This document shows positions 11,411-19,749 of a stretch of 64,000 bases of DNA, piece by piece (position 1 is the first letter of the stretch; every line of letters begins with the position of its first letter). The DNA lies in the NCBI RefSeq assembly GCF_030732865.1, contig NZ_JASHKB010000014.1, forward strand, positions 33,686 to 97,685, read 5' to 3'. The position numbers were made by a program, and so were the translations under genes. The DNA comes from Roseitalea sp. MMSF_3546 (GTDB lineage: Bacteria > Pseudomonadota > Alphaproteobacteria > Rhizobiales > Rhizobiaceae). A model generated the notes under the pieces. That model saw nothing but the letters and a program-made list of their open reading frames with translations, did no database searches and had not been told where the DNA came from.

Positions 11411-12292
11411 ATGCTTACGCAGATCGAGACCGTCGGCGTCATCGGCGCCGGCCAGATGGGACAAGGCATCGCCCAGGTGTCCGCCGATGCCGGCCTGAAC
11501 GTGGTGATGTCCGATGTCAGCGCGGACGCCGCCAGGGCGGGCCTGGACAGGATCGGAGAGGCGACCGAGCGCGCCGTCGAGGGCGGCAAGATGGATGCGG
11601 CCCGGCGCGACGGGCTGCTCGGGCGCATCGAGGTGACCGGAGCGCTGGCCGATCTGGGCCATTGCGATCTGGTCATCGAGGCGGCCAGCGAGAACGAGGC
11701 GGTCAAGACCGCGATCTTCAGCGAGCTGTGCCCGCAGCTCAAGCCCGAGGCGGTGCTGGCCACCAACACATCGTCGATTTCGATCACGCGCCTTGCCGCG
11801 GCCACCGACCGCCCCGAGCGCTTCATGGGCATTCACTTCATGAACCCTGTCCCGCGCATGAAGCTTGTCGAACTGGTGCGCGGCATCGCGACCGCCGATG
11901 CCACCTTCGAGCTGGCGCGCGGCTATGTCGACAGGCTCGGCAAGACCGCCACCGTGTCCGAGGACTTTCCGGCCTTCATCGTCAACCGCATCCTGCTGCC
12001 GATGATCAACGAGGCGATCTACACGCTTTATGAGGGCGTCGGCACGGTCGAGGCGATCGATACCGCCATGAAGCTGGGCGCCAATCACCCGATGGGGCCG
12101 CTGGAGCTGGCCGATTTCATCGGGCTCGATACGTGCCTGGCCATCATGCAGGTACTGCATGACGGGCTCGCCGATTCCAAGTACCGGCCCTGCCCGCTGC
12201 TGGTCAAATATGTCGAGGCCGGCTGGCTCGGCCGCAAGACGGGCCGCGGCTTTTACGACTATCGCGGCGAAACGCCGGTGCCGACGCGCTGA
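11411..12292 (+). CDS. 3-hydroxybutyryl-CoA (3-hydroxyacyl-CoA) dehydrogenase
   Basis: This is an NAD-dependent dehydrogenase interconverting short-chain (S)-3-hydroxyacyl-CoA and 3-oxoacyl-CoA, in fatty-acid or polyhydroxybutyrate-related metabolism. The 293-residue length fits the stand-alone family. The N-terminal Rossmann fold has GVIGAGQMGQG (9-19), followed by NTSS (119-122) and the catalytic-His region IHFMNPVPRMKLVE (His142). The C-terminal domain has NHPMGPLELADFIGLD. It appears to be transcribed alone: clpB upstream ends in a terminator, and no etfBA pair, a frequent rhizobial neighbour, is beside it here. Confidence 0.93.
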   Translation: MLTQIETVGVIGAGQMGQGIAQVSADAGLNVVMSDVSADAARAGLDRIGEATERAVEGGKMDAARRDGLLGRIEVTGALADLGHCDLVIEAASENEAVKTAIFSELCPQLKPEAVLATNTSSISITRLAAATDRPERFMGIHFMNPVPRMKLVELVRGIATADATFELARGYVDRLGKTATVSEDFPAFIVNRILLPMINEAIYTLYEGVGTVEAIDTAMKLGANHPMGPLELADFIGLDTCLAIMQVLHDGLADSKYRPCPLLVKYVEAGWLGRKTGRGFYDYRGETPVPTR

Positions 12293-12298
12293 GCGGCG

Positions 12299-12505
12299 TC
12301 AATAGAGCGGCGAAATGCTGCGCGGCGGAAGCTTGCCGCGCCGCGCTACGCCCAGGTGGCGGTAGGGCACCATGCTGTGCAGGAACGCGGCCACGGCGCC
12401 CATGCCCGGATCGGGAAAGTCCGCATCGCCACGGCTGACCGGCGCCCGCCGCCCGGATGCCGGAGCGGGCCTCGCATGGGGCTCGTTGCGACGCGAAAAG
12501 GTCAC
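12299..12505 (-). CDS. Small hypothetical protein (68 aa) with strong ribosome-binding site
   Basis: I do not recognise the family. The reading frame is longer, but an AGGAG seven bases before a GTG at 12505 fixes a likely start and gives 68 residues beginning MTFSRRNEPHARPAP. The first half is Arg/Pro/Ala-rich and probably disordered. The second half, DPGMGAVAAFLHSMVPYRHLGVARRG, has a short amphipathic helix followed by a basic stretch ending KLPPRSISPLY. It converges on the 3-hydroxyacyl-CoA dehydrogenase with 6 bases between stops. The good Shine-Dalgarno and the patterned C-terminus argue that it is real, but conservation is untested. Confidence 0.5.
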   Translation of the reverse strand: MTFSRRNEPHARPAPASGRRAPVSRGDADFPDPGMGAVAAFLHSMVPYRHLGVARRGKLPPRSISPLY

Positions 12506-12629
12506 GGCAGTCTCCTGTAACGTCACCCTCCCGGCATGCAGGTTAGATCGATATTGCGGCGCGTCAATGACATATTGCGTCGCACAAGACGATTGCCGGA
12601 TCGGCCCCCGCGGCAAGACGGCGGCAGGG

Positions 12630-12667
12630 CACCGCGCCATCGATGGGGCATTGACGATGGCGCGGTG
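12630..12667. repeat. Perfect 13-bp inverted repeat upstream of the metA promoter
   Basis: CACCGCGCCATCG (12630-12642) is repeated as its exact reverse complement (12655-12667) across a 12-base spacer. No T run follows on either strand, so it is not an ordinary terminator. It lies between the small reverse gene and the metA promoter and could be an operator or an RNA hairpin. The rest of 12506-12786 shows nothing else I can name. Confidence 0.5.
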
Positions 12668-12786
12668 GTCCCACACCGGGGAGACAGCCCGTCATGGTCC
12701 TGATCGGGCAACCGGCTGCCTGACCGTCGGACACCCCGCGCTCATGCACTGTGCAAAAACGCACAGCGCGCGCCGTCCGGCACGAT

Positions 12787-12815
12787 TTGACCGCACCGCC
12801 GAAGGGCGTTATGCA
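12787..12815 (+). promoter_or_regulatory. Candidate metA promoter directly before the riboswitch
   Basis: TTGACC (12787-12792) and TATGCA (12810-12815) are separated by exactly 17 bases. The predicted transcription start, about 12822, falls 4 bases before the first stem of the SAM-II riboswitch. That agreement supports both calls. Confidence 0.65.
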
Positions 12816-12824
12816 ATGGCCGTT

Positions 12825-12881
12825 CCGTGGTGATTTGGCCGGTCGGCTTGCAGCCACGTAAAATAACTCGCTAAAGGACCG
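12825..12881 (+). promoter_or_regulatory. SAM-II riboswitch controlling metA
   Basis: The stretch matches the SAM-II aptamer known from alphaproteobacterial metA/metX leaders. Stem P1 is CGTGG (12826-12830) with CCACG (12854-12858), enclosing GATTTG and GGCTTGCAG. An A-rich linker then leads to GCTAAAG (12870-12876). The pseudoknot pairs CGGTC (12840-12844) with GACCG (12877-12881). Binding of S-adenosylmethionine would stabilise the pseudoknot and lower metA expression, matching the role of metA in methionine synthesis. An intrinsic terminator lies 10 bases downstream. Confidence 0.88.
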
Positions 12882-12890
12882 AATGGTTGG

Positions 12891-12923
12891 ACCGGCGGCG
12901 ATGCACTCGCGGCCGGTTTTTTT
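12891..12923 (+). terminator. Intrinsic terminator in the metA leader (attenuator)
   Basis: ACCGGC (12891-12896) pairs with GCCGGT (12912-12917); a G-G mismatch and an inner GCGA/TCGC helix extend the hairpin, and T runs to 12923. It sits between the SAM-II aptamer and the metA start, so it can stop transcription before the gene. Its 5' arm can instead pair with 12838-12844 inside the aptamer, which would prevent termination. Confidence 0.8.
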
Positions 12924-12943
12924 GTTGCAAGTGAGACCCGACG

Positions 12944-13873
12944 ATGCCCATCAAGATCCCCGACGCCCTGCCCGCTCGCGAAACGCTTCAGCGCGAGGGC
13001 GTCATGGTGATGGACGAGCACACGGCCACGCGTCAGGACATCCGGCCGCTGCAGATCGGCCTTCTGAACCTGATGCCCAACAAGATCCGCACCGAAACCC
13101 AGATCGCGCGGCTGGTCGGCTCCACGCCGCTGCAGGTGGAACTGACGCTGGTGCGCATCGGCAGCCACGAGGCCAAGAACACCTCGCGCGAGCATCTGAT
13201 CGCCTTCTACGAGACATGGGAGGAGATCCGGCACCGCAAGTTCGACGGCTTCATCGTCACCGGCGCGCCGATCGAGACGTTGCCCTTCGAGGAGGTGACC
13301 TATTGGCCCGAGCTTCAGGCCATCTTCGACTGGACCGTGACCAATGTGCATTCGTCCTTCTTCATCTGCTGGGGCGCGATGGCGGCGGCCTGGCATTTCC
13401 ACCGGGTGCCCAAGCACACGCTGGACACCAAGGCTTTCGGCGTCTACCGGCACCGCAACCTCAACCCGTCCTCGCCCTATCTGGCCGGCTTCTCCGACGA
13501 CTTCCAGATCTCGGTGTCGCGCTGGACCGAGGTGCGGCGCGAGGATCTTCCGGCCGACGGGCGGCTCGAGGTGCTGATGGAATCGGCCGAGACGGGCCTG
13601 TGCCTGCTGCATGAAAGGTTCGGCAACCGGCTGTATATCTTCAATCATATCGAATACGACTCGGGCACGCTGGCCGAGGAGTACTTCCGCGACGTCAAGG
13701 CGGGCACCCCGATCGCGGTGCCGCACAATTACTTCCCCCAGGACAACCCGCAGGCGCCGCCGCTCAATCGCTGGCGCAGCCACGCCTTCCTCTTGTTCGG
13801 CAACTGGATCAACCAGGTCTACCAGACCACCTCCTACGATCTCGACGGCATCGGCAAGGACCGCGCGGCGTGA
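12944..13873 (+). CDS. metA: Homoserine O-acyltransferase MetA, probably acetyl-CoA-using
   Basis: MetA activates L-homoserine by O-acylation, the first methionine-specific step. The 309-residue protein shows the catalytic Cys142 ([12 protein letters not shown]) and the family's His/Glu pair in FNHIEYD. Residue 111, in [13 protein letters not shown], is Glu. In characterised MetA enzymes Glu here goes with acetyl-CoA and Gly with succinyl-CoA, so O-acetylhomoserine is the likely product. Expression is predicted to be SAM-controlled through the leader. The stop overlaps the GTG start of the acetyltransferase gene downstream (GTGA, 13870-13873). Confidence 0.95.
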   Translation: MPIKIPDALPARETLQREGVMVMDEHTATRQDIRPLQIGLLNLMPNKIRTETQIARLVGSTPLQVELTLVRIGSHEAKNTSREHLIAFYETWEEIRHRKFDGFIVTGAPIETLPFEEVTYWPELQAIFDWTVTNVHSSFFICWGAMAAAWHFHRVPKHTLDTKAFGVYRHRNLNPSSPYLAGFSDDFQISVSRWTEVRREDLPADGRLEVLMESAETGLCLLHERFGNRLYIFNHIEYDSGTLAEEYFRDVKAGTPIAVPHNYFPQDNPQAPPLNRWRSHAFLLFGNWINQVYQTTSYDLDGIGKDRAA

Positions 13874-14316
13874 GCGTCGAGGTCATCATCCGGCCGCTCG
13901 CACCGGGCGACCGCGATCCGTGGCGGGACCTGTGGCGGGCCTATCTGGCCTTCTACGAGACCGAGGTGCCCGACGAGAACTATCAATCGACCTGGGAGCG
14001 GCTCCTGGGCGGCGCGCCCTACGACCCCTCCGGCCTGATCGCGGTGGTCGGCGACCGGCCGGTCGGCCTTGTCCACTATCTGTTTCATCGTCATTGCTGG
14101 CGCGTCGAGAATGTGTGCTACCTGCAGGACCTTTACGCCGACCCCGCCGTGCGTGGCCACGGTGTCGGCCGCGCGCTGATCGAGGCCGTCTACAAGGCGG
14201 CCGATGACGCGGGTTGCCCCTCGGTCTACTGGATGACGCAGGACTTCAATGCCACCGCGCGCCGGCTCTATGACCGCTTGGCGACGCTGACGCCCTTCAT
14301 CAAGTATCAGCGCTGA
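13870..14316 (+). CDS. GNAT family N-acetyltransferase
   Basis: This 148-residue single-domain acetyltransferase of the GCN5-related family transfers an acetyl group from acetyl-CoA to an unknown amine. The acetyl-CoA pyrophosphate-binding loop is visible as [21 protein letters not shown], after a beta-strand CYLQDLYAD. The C-terminus [27 protein letters not shown] is typical of the subfamily near alphaproteobacterial metabolic genes. It is translationally coupled to metA, so it probably shares the SAM-controlled transcript. Its last 17 bases overlap the convergent glycerate kinase gene. Confidence 0.9.
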   Translation: MSVEVIIRPLAPGDRDPWRDLWRAYLAFYETEVPDENYQSTWERLLGGAPYDPSGLIAVVGDRPVGLVHYLFHRHCWRVENVCYLQDLYADPAVRGHGVGRALIEAVYKAADDAGCPSVYWMTQDFNATARRLYDRLATLTPFIKYQR

Positions 14317-15625
14317 CGCGGTCCGGCGCCATCAGCACGATCTGAAGGTCGGCGACATTGGTGCCCGTCGGCCCGGTCATCAACAGGTCGCCGGACGCCT
14401 TGAGCGCCCGATAGGCATCGTTGTCGGCAAGGCGATCGGCCGGCGCCATGCCCGCATCAGTCATTCGACTGACTGTGCCCGGATCGACCAGTCCGCCCGC
14501 CGCATCGGTCGGCCCGTCGCGCCCGTCCGTGCCGCCCGACAGCATGACCCAGGGCCCGCCCGGCACCATTTCGCCAGCGGCCAACGCAAACCGCAGCGCC
14601 AGCTCCTGATTGCGGCCGCCCTTGCCGTGACCGACGACCCGGACCGTCGTCTCGCCGCCGGCCAGCACCGCCAGCCGCCGCGCATGTCCGGCCGCCGCCT
14701 CAATTGTTGTCCCGATCAGCAGCTCGGCCGCCTCGGCCACATCGCCATCGAGCCATCGGGCGGCGATCACCGTGTCGTAGCCGAGCGCCCGCGCCCGTTC
14801 TTCGCAGGCCGCAAGGCTGATGGCGTTCGAGCCGATCACGCGGTTTTCGATCCCCTCTTCAGGCGCGGCGGCGCGCGGCGGCGCGGCGCGCAGATGGTCC
14901 ATCACGCTGGCCGGCATCGAGACCGCCAGATCGTAGCGGTCGATGACATCCAGGGCCTGCCGCGGATCGATGTCGCGCGGCACGGTCGGCCCGCTGGCGA
15001 TCGTCGCCGGGTCGTCGCCCGGCACGTCCGACAGGATCAGCCCGAGCACCCGCGCCGGGCTCGCAGCCCGCGCAAGGCCGCCGCCCTTGAGCCGCGACAG
15101 CGCCGTGCGCACCGTGTTGACCTCGCAGATGTCGGCGCCCGAGCGCAACAGCGCGCCGGTCGCGGCGATCTTGTCGTCGAGCGAAACGCCGGCGACCGGC
15201 GCCGGCATCAGCGCCGAGGCGCCGCCCGAGATCAGGCAGATCACCAGATCGCCGGCTGCGGCCTGGCTTGCGGCCGCCTCGATGGCCGCTGCGCCCGCGG
15301 CGCCACCCGCATCGGGCAGCGGATGGCCGCCGACATGGATGTCGACGCGCGCAAGACCGTCTCGCGAACCCGCGTTTTCGGGGTTGGTCACCGCCACGGC
15401 CCGCGTGACGCGATCGCCGGGGACGATTGCGAGCGCGGCGCGCATCATCGCCAGCGACGCCTTGCCCCCGGCGAGCAGGAAAACGCGCCGCGCCGCGTCG
15501 ATCGCCGATTTGTGCTCGAGCAGGGCATGGCGCGTCGCATCGTAGGGGTCGGCGGCGGCAATGCCGGCACTGAAGATCGCGCGCGCATCGGCGCGCATGG
15601 CGGCCACGGTGTTGGGATCGGTCAT
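14300..15625 (-). CDS. Glycerate 2-kinase family protein (DUF4147/MOFRL)
   Basis: The 441-residue protein matches the GckA/TtuD-type kinases that phosphorylate D-glycerate at position 2, feeding hydroxypyruvate, tartrate or serine-cycle products into glycolysis. The N-terminal DUF4147 domain has LLAGGKASLAMM (about 50-61) and the nucleotide loop CLISGGASALMPAP near 145. NTVRTALSRLKGGGLA follows, and the C-terminal MOFRL domain carries LAGGETTVRVVGHGKGGRNQELALR. It is on the opposite strand to metA and overlaps the acetyltransferase gene tail to tail. No hydroxypyruvate reductase or tartrate gene is adjacent, so the exact pathway is open. Confidence 0.88.
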   Translation of the reverse strand: MTDPNTVAAMRADARAIFSAGIAAADPYDATRHALLEHKSAIDAARRVFLLAGGKASLAMMRAALAIVPGDRVTRAVAVTNPENAGSRDGLARVDIHVGGHPLPDAGGAAGAAAIEAAASQAAAGDLVICLISGGASALMPAPVAGVSLDDKIAATGALLRSGADICEVNTVRTALSRLKGGGLARAASPARVLGLILSDVPGDDPATIASGPTVPRDIDPRQALDVIDRYDLAVSMPASVMDHLRAAPPRAAAPEEGIENRVIGSNAISLAACEERARALGYDTVIAARWLDGDVAEAAELLIGTTIEAAAGHARRLAVLAGGETTVRVVGHGKGGRNQELALRFALAAGEMVPGGPWVMLSGGTDGRDGPTDAAGGLVDPGTVSRMTDAGMAPADRLADNDAYRALKASGDLLMTGPTGTNVADLQIVLMAPDRVSADT

Positions 15626-15716
15626 TGCGGCACATTACCCGGCGCCCGCCGGGACGCAACGGTGCGCGCATCCATCGCAAAGCCTGCTTGGCAGGCGGCG
15701 GCGCGGCGATTATGTC

Positions 15717-16880
15717 ATGGCCATGACCGAGCAGCCAACCCGACACGCCGTCACCGAGGTCCTGCGCGCGATCGATCTGCCCGACGGGCGGAACCTGGTC
15801 GAGGCGGGCCTCGTCTCCGACATCTTCATCGCCGACGACAAGGTGTTCTTCTCCATCACCTGCGAAGCCGACCAGGCGCAGCGCTTCGAGCCGGTGCGCG
15901 CGGCCGCGCAGGCGGCCGTCGAGCGCATGGCCGGCGTCGCCGCCGCGATGGTCGCGCTGACCGCCGAGAAGAAGGCCGGCACGCCTTCCGCTCCGCCGGA
16001 CCGTCCGGCCCCGCCGCGTGCGGCCCCGCAACCGGCCACCGCCGAAAGGCGGCCCGCGACGGACCGGCCCAAGCCGGAGGTCGCCGGCGTCCGCCACATC
16101 ATTGCGGTCGCCTCGGGCAAGGGCGGGGTCGGCAAGTCGACGACGGCCGTCAACCTGGCGCTTGGGCTCGCCGCGGCCGGCACCAGGACCGGCATCCTGG
16201 ACGCCGACATCTACGGGCCCTCGCTGCCGCGGCTGCTCGGCCTGAAGGACGCCAAGCCCGAACAGATCGAGGGCCGCATTCTCAAGCCGATCGACAAGTT
16301 CGGCCTTCAGGTGATGTCCATCGGCTTTCTGGTCGAGGAGGAAACGCCGATGATCTGGCGCGGGCCGATGGTGGTCTCGGCGATCACGCAGATGCTGCGC
16401 GAGGTCGCCTGGGCCGATCTCGACGTTCTGGTCGTCGACATGCCGCCGGGCACGGGCGACGCGCAGCTCACCATGGCGCAGAACGTGCCGCTATCGGGCG
16501 CGGTGATCGTGTCGACGCCGCAGGACCTTGCGCTGATCGATGCGCGCAAGGGGCTGAAGATGTTCGAAAAGGTGCAGGTGCCCGTGCTCGGCATCGTCGA
16601 GAACATGAGCTATTTCATCGCCCCCGACACCGGCAAGCGCTACGACATCTTCGGCCATGGCGGAGCGCGCGAGGAGGCCGGCCGGCTCGGCGTGCCCTTC
16701 CTGGGCGAAGTACCGCTGGTGATGGCGATCCGCGAACTGTCGGACGCCGGAACGCCGATCACGGCGGCCCAGCCCGACGGCCCCCACGCGGCGGTCTTCA
16801 AGGCGATCGGCGCCCAGCTTGCAGACGCGCTGTCGGAGGGAGCGGGCGCAAGACCGGCCCCGGCGATCGTGTTCGAGTGA
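15717..16880 (+). CDS. apbC: Mrp/ApbC-type P-loop ATPase, iron-sulfur carrier family
   Basis: The start at 15717 gives MAMTEQPTRHAVTEVLRAI; six codons later is another Met. The 387-residue protein has an N-terminal MIP18/DUF59-like domain (1-85), a Pro/Ala-rich linker (about 88-120), and a Mrp-type ATPase with the deviant Walker A ASGKGGVGKSTTAVNLA, VDMPPGTGDAQLTM and ENMSYF. Relatives bind and transfer Fe-S clusters. The CxxC motif normally found after ENMSYF is absent: this protein reads IAPDTGKRYDIFGHGG. Cluster binding, if any, must use other ligands. It is transcribed divergently from the glycerate kinase gene. Confidence 0.93.
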   Translation: MAMTEQPTRHAVTEVLRAIDLPDGRNLVEAGLVSDIFIADDKVFFSITCEADQAQRFEPVRAAAQAAVERMAGVAAAMVALTAEKKAGTPSAPPDRPAPPRAAPQPATAERRPATDRPKPEVAGVRHIIAVASGKGGVGKSTTAVNLALGLAAAGTRTGILDADIYGPSLPRLLGLKDAKPEQIEGRILKPIDKFGLQVMSIGFLVEEETPMIWRGPMVVSAITQMLREVAWADLDVLVVDMPPGTGDAQLTMAQNVPLSGAVIVSTPQDLALIDARKGLKMFEKVQVPVLGIVENMSYFIAPDTGKRYDIFGHGGAREEAGRLGVPFLGEVPLVMAIRELSDAGTPITAAQPDGPHAAVFKAIGAQLADALSEGAGARPAPAIVFE

Positions 16881-16918
16881 CCGAAACCGCCGGGCGCTGG
16901 CCGGCCGGCAGATGGCGA

Positions 16919-18244
16919 TCACGCGCCGACCCACAGCCAGATCTGCCCGCCGATCGCGCCAAGGCAGAACACCAGCCCCAGGATCGGCACGCCGATCGAG
17001 ATGTCGGGCACGGCTTCCGGCTGGCCACGCCGCTTGAGCGCCCACAGCGCGGCATTGACGCCGGCAAAGACGATCAGGATGGCAAGGCTTGTGGCGCTGG
17101 CGAGCCCCTTGAGCGGGATCAACAGGGCCAGCGCCAGCACGAGGGCGAGCACCACGAGCGTTGCCCGCACGGGCGTGTCCGTGGCGGGGTTCACATAGCC
17201 GAAAAAGCCCGGCATGCCGCGCCCGTCGCGCCCCAGATCGAGGATCAGCCGGGCGGCGGCGATGATCTGCGTGAGCCCGCCATTGACGATCACGAACAGG
17301 CTGGCGATCGCCACCGGCAGGCCCGGCCAGCCTTCGCGCTCGACGACGGCAACGAGCGGCGCCTGCGCCTGGGCGATCTGCGAAAGATCGTCATGGCCGA
17401 CGAGCGCCGCCGAAATGGCGAGATAGAAGAAGAAGACGATGCCGATGGCGATCATGATGGCGCGCGGCAGCGTGGTCTTGACGTCGTGGACCTCCTCGGC
17501 GGTCTGCGCCATGTCGCCGAAGCCGATGAAGGAGTAGATGGCGAGAAAGGCGCCGGCGAACAGCCCCGCCATCGCCGTGCCGTCGAACTGACCGAGTCCC
17601 TCGGCCATGCGGCCGGGCGCGGCCACGAGCGCATCGCGCGACACGAACAGGATGAACACCAGCGTCAGCACGCCGACCGTTGTCGTCACGTTCATGAACA
17701 CCGCGCTCTGCTTCATGCCGGCGATGGAGATCGCGCCGAGAACGGCGATCAGGCCGACCGTTGCGAGCCAGCCGGGCATGGGCGCAAAGCTTTGCAGATA
17801 GCTCACGAAGCCTGTCGTGATGGTCGCGCCGGAGACGATGTTGGCGATCGTCAGCAACCAGCCGGCGAGCGAACCGAGCCTGCGGCTGCCGAAGCCTTCC
17901 TGCACGTAGTCGATGGCGCCGGCGGCGGTGGGGATGCGTGCGCCCACCTCGGCAAAGGAAAGTGCCGTGGTCACCGCCACGAGCCCTGCCAGCAGATAGG
18001 CGAGCGGCGACAGCAGGCCGGCCTCGCCGACCACTTCGCCGATGACCACGAAGATGCCGGCGCCCAGGATCGTGCCCGAGCCGTACATGATCAGGCTCTT
18101 GAATCCCATTTCGCGCCGGAGGCTGCCGCCGGGCGCGGGCGCATCCGCCCGGCCCGATGGCGACGACCCGAGCGCGCGCGAAGCCCCGCCGCCTGCGGAC
18201 GAGGCCTGCGCGGACCCCTGCCCCTGACTGGATGGTTCGGTCAT
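16919..18244 (-). CDS. APC superfamily amino acid/amine permease
   Basis: This 441-residue integral membrane transporter of the amino acid-polyamine-organocation family has about 12 hydrophobic segments after a roughly 45-residue Ser/Gly/Ala-rich cytoplasmic tail. The unwound first helix typical of the fold is visible as GSGTILGAGIFVVIG, and AEVGARIPTAAGAIDYV matches the helix 2-3 region. The long low-complexity N-terminus is unusual for the family, but no better start was seen: the first Met has TTGCG and GACGGGAC upstream and no strong ribosome site. The substrate cannot be read from the sequence, and it is not clearly part of the sugar operon that ends 424 bases upstream. Confidence 0.88.
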   Translation of the reverse strand: MTEPSSQGQGSAQASSAGGGASRALGSSPSGRADAPAPGGSLRREMGFKSLIMYGSGTILGAGIFVVIGEVVGEAGLLSPLAYLLAGLVAVTTALSFAEVGARIPTAAGAIDYVQEGFGSRRLGSLAGWLLTIANIVSGATITTGFVSYLQSFAPMPGWLATVGLIAVLGAISIAGMKQSAVFMNVTTTVGVLTLVFILFVSRDALVAAPGRMAEGLGQFDGTAMAGLFAGAFLAIYSFIGFGDMAQTAEEVHDVKTTLPRAIMIAIGIVFFFYLAISAALVGHDDLSQIAQAQAPLVAVVEREGWPGLPVAIASLFVIVNGGLTQIIAAARLILDLGRDGRGMPGFFGYVNPATDTPVRATLVVLALVLALALLIPLKGLASATSLAILIVFAGVNAALWALKRRGQPEAVPDISIGVPILGLVFCLGAIGGQIWLWVGA

Positions 18245-18668
18245 GTCCCGTCAACACGCAAGGGCCGGCTCCGGTTCACCAACGATGCGAAACGGCGTTC
18301 GGCGCATGCGGTCCCTTCAAATCAACGCGCAGAACGCGAGCGGCCGGCATCAAAGGCGCGAACCGGCGGCAGGCTGGCCATTACCATGGCCGCCCCACCC
18401 GGGTCATCGGGTCCTGACAGTTGGCACGGGCGAGTGGATCGGCATGGATCATCGCGCCGACCGGTAGCGATGCGCCTTTCACCGCATGCGCCGGGGCACA
18501 CCGCATCTGCTATTCCAGGTTTCAAGCGCTTGGGCAGGGATCGCAGCTCCGCCTGCCAAGCACGGCCGACCTGCAAAAAATTCCGACCAAGACATGCGCC
18601 AGCATCGTTGCCCGCACAAGAAGCGTGCGGAAGGGTCGCGCTGCGCGCGGTCATGACCTCCCCGCGGC
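18245..18668. other. Intergenic stretch between the sugar operon and the APC permease
   Basis: This stretch has no supported gene; frames open here lack ribosome sites and family patterns. On the reverse strand it holds a small hairpin, CCGCAC with GTGCGG (about 18613-18633), and farther on an isolated T6, too far apart to form a terminator. Both flanking genes are on the reverse strand, so the permease promoter must lie here, but I could not place it. Confidence 0.4.
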
Positions 18669-19739
18669 TTACGTCTTTGCAAACAGGTGGGCCCTTTCGG
18701 GGGCGAAGCCCAGCGCGATCTGCGAGCCGAGCTGCAGCGGGCGATCCTCGGCGAGCGCGGCGACCACCTTTCCGCCGCGCGTCAGCGTGACATCGACCAC
18801 GGTCTCGGTGCCGAGCCGCTCGACGAGCGCGACCTCGCCATGCAGCGCTCCGGCCGCCGCATCCTCGTACACCTCCAGATATTGCGGCCTGATGCCGAGC
18901 CTTGCCGTGGAGTGAGCGGCAAACCCGCCCTCTTCGATCGGCAGCGTCACCGGATCGAGCCCCGGCGCCCTGACGGTGACCGCGCCGGGCCGCGCCTCGA
19001 CCACCTGCACATCCATGAAGTTCATCGACGGCGAACCGATGAAGCCGGCCACGAACATGTTGGCCGGCTTGTGGTAGAGATCCATCGGCGCGCCGACCTG
19101 CTGCACCGTGCCGTCCTTGAGCACGACGATCTTGTCGGCCAGCGTCATCGCCTCCACCTGGTCGTGGGTCACATAGACCATGGTGGCGCCCAGCTCCTGG
19201 TGCAGCTTGCCGATCTCCATGCGCATGTCCATGCGCAGCGCCGCATCGAGGTTGGAAAGCGGCTCGTCGAACAGGAACACGGCCGGATCGCGCACGATGG
19301 CACGGCCGATGGCGACGCGCTGACGCTGGCCGCCCGAAAGCTGGCTGGGGCGCCGGTCGAGCAGATGCTCCATCTGCAATATGCGCGCCGCCTCCATCAC
19401 CTTGCGCTCCTTTTCGGCCTTGGGCATGCCGGCGATGGTCAGGCCGAAGGCGACGTTCTCGCGCACCGACATGTGCGGGAAGATCGCATAGGTCTGGAAC
19501 ACCATGGCGATGCCGCGATCCTTGGGCTGCACCTCGTTGACGAGGCGGCCGCCGATCTCCAGCGTGCCCGAGGTGATGTCCTCGAGCCCTGCGATCATGC
19601 GCAGCAATGTCGACTTGCCGCAGCCCGATGGGCCGACGAAGACGACGAACTCGCCGTCGTTTATGGCAATGTCGACGCCCTTGATGACCTCGACCTTGCC
19701 GTAGCTCTTGCGCACATCGGTCAGCTTGACTTCGGCCAT
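18669..19739 (-). CDS. Sugar ABC transporter ATP-binding protein (UgpC/MsmX type)
   Basis: The 356-residue ATPase powers the importer encoded upstream in the same operon. It shows Walker [12 protein letters not shown] (about 37-47), the Q-loop, the signature [14 protein letters not shown], Walker [13 protein letters not shown], and the C-terminal TOBE/MalK-like regulatory region (about 235-356, GIRPQYLEV). The start [14 protein letters not shown] is standard. It follows the glycoside hydrolase gene by 10 bases and ends the operon. The UgpC/MsmX group serves many sugars and glycerophosphodiesters, so it does not identify the substrate. Confidence 0.95.
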   Translation of the reverse strand: MAEVKLTDVRKSYGKVEVIKGVDIAINDGEFVVFVGPSGCGKSTLLRMIAGLEDITSGTLEIGGRLVNEVQPKDRGIAMVFQTYAIFPHMSVRENVAFGLTIAGMPKAEKERKVMEAARILQMEHLLDRRPSQLSGGQRQRVAIGRAIVRDPAVFLFDEPLSNLDAALRMDMRMEIGKLHQELGATMVYVTHDQVEAMTLADKIVVLKDGTVQQVGAPMDLYHKPANMFVAGFIGSPSMNFMDVQVVEARPGAVTVRAPGLDPVTLPIEEGGFAAHSTARLGIRPQYLEVYEDAAAGALHGEVALVERLGTETVVDVTLTRGGKVVAALAEDRPLQLGSQIALGFAPERAHLFAKT

Positions 19740-19749
19740 GGTCCGGTCC

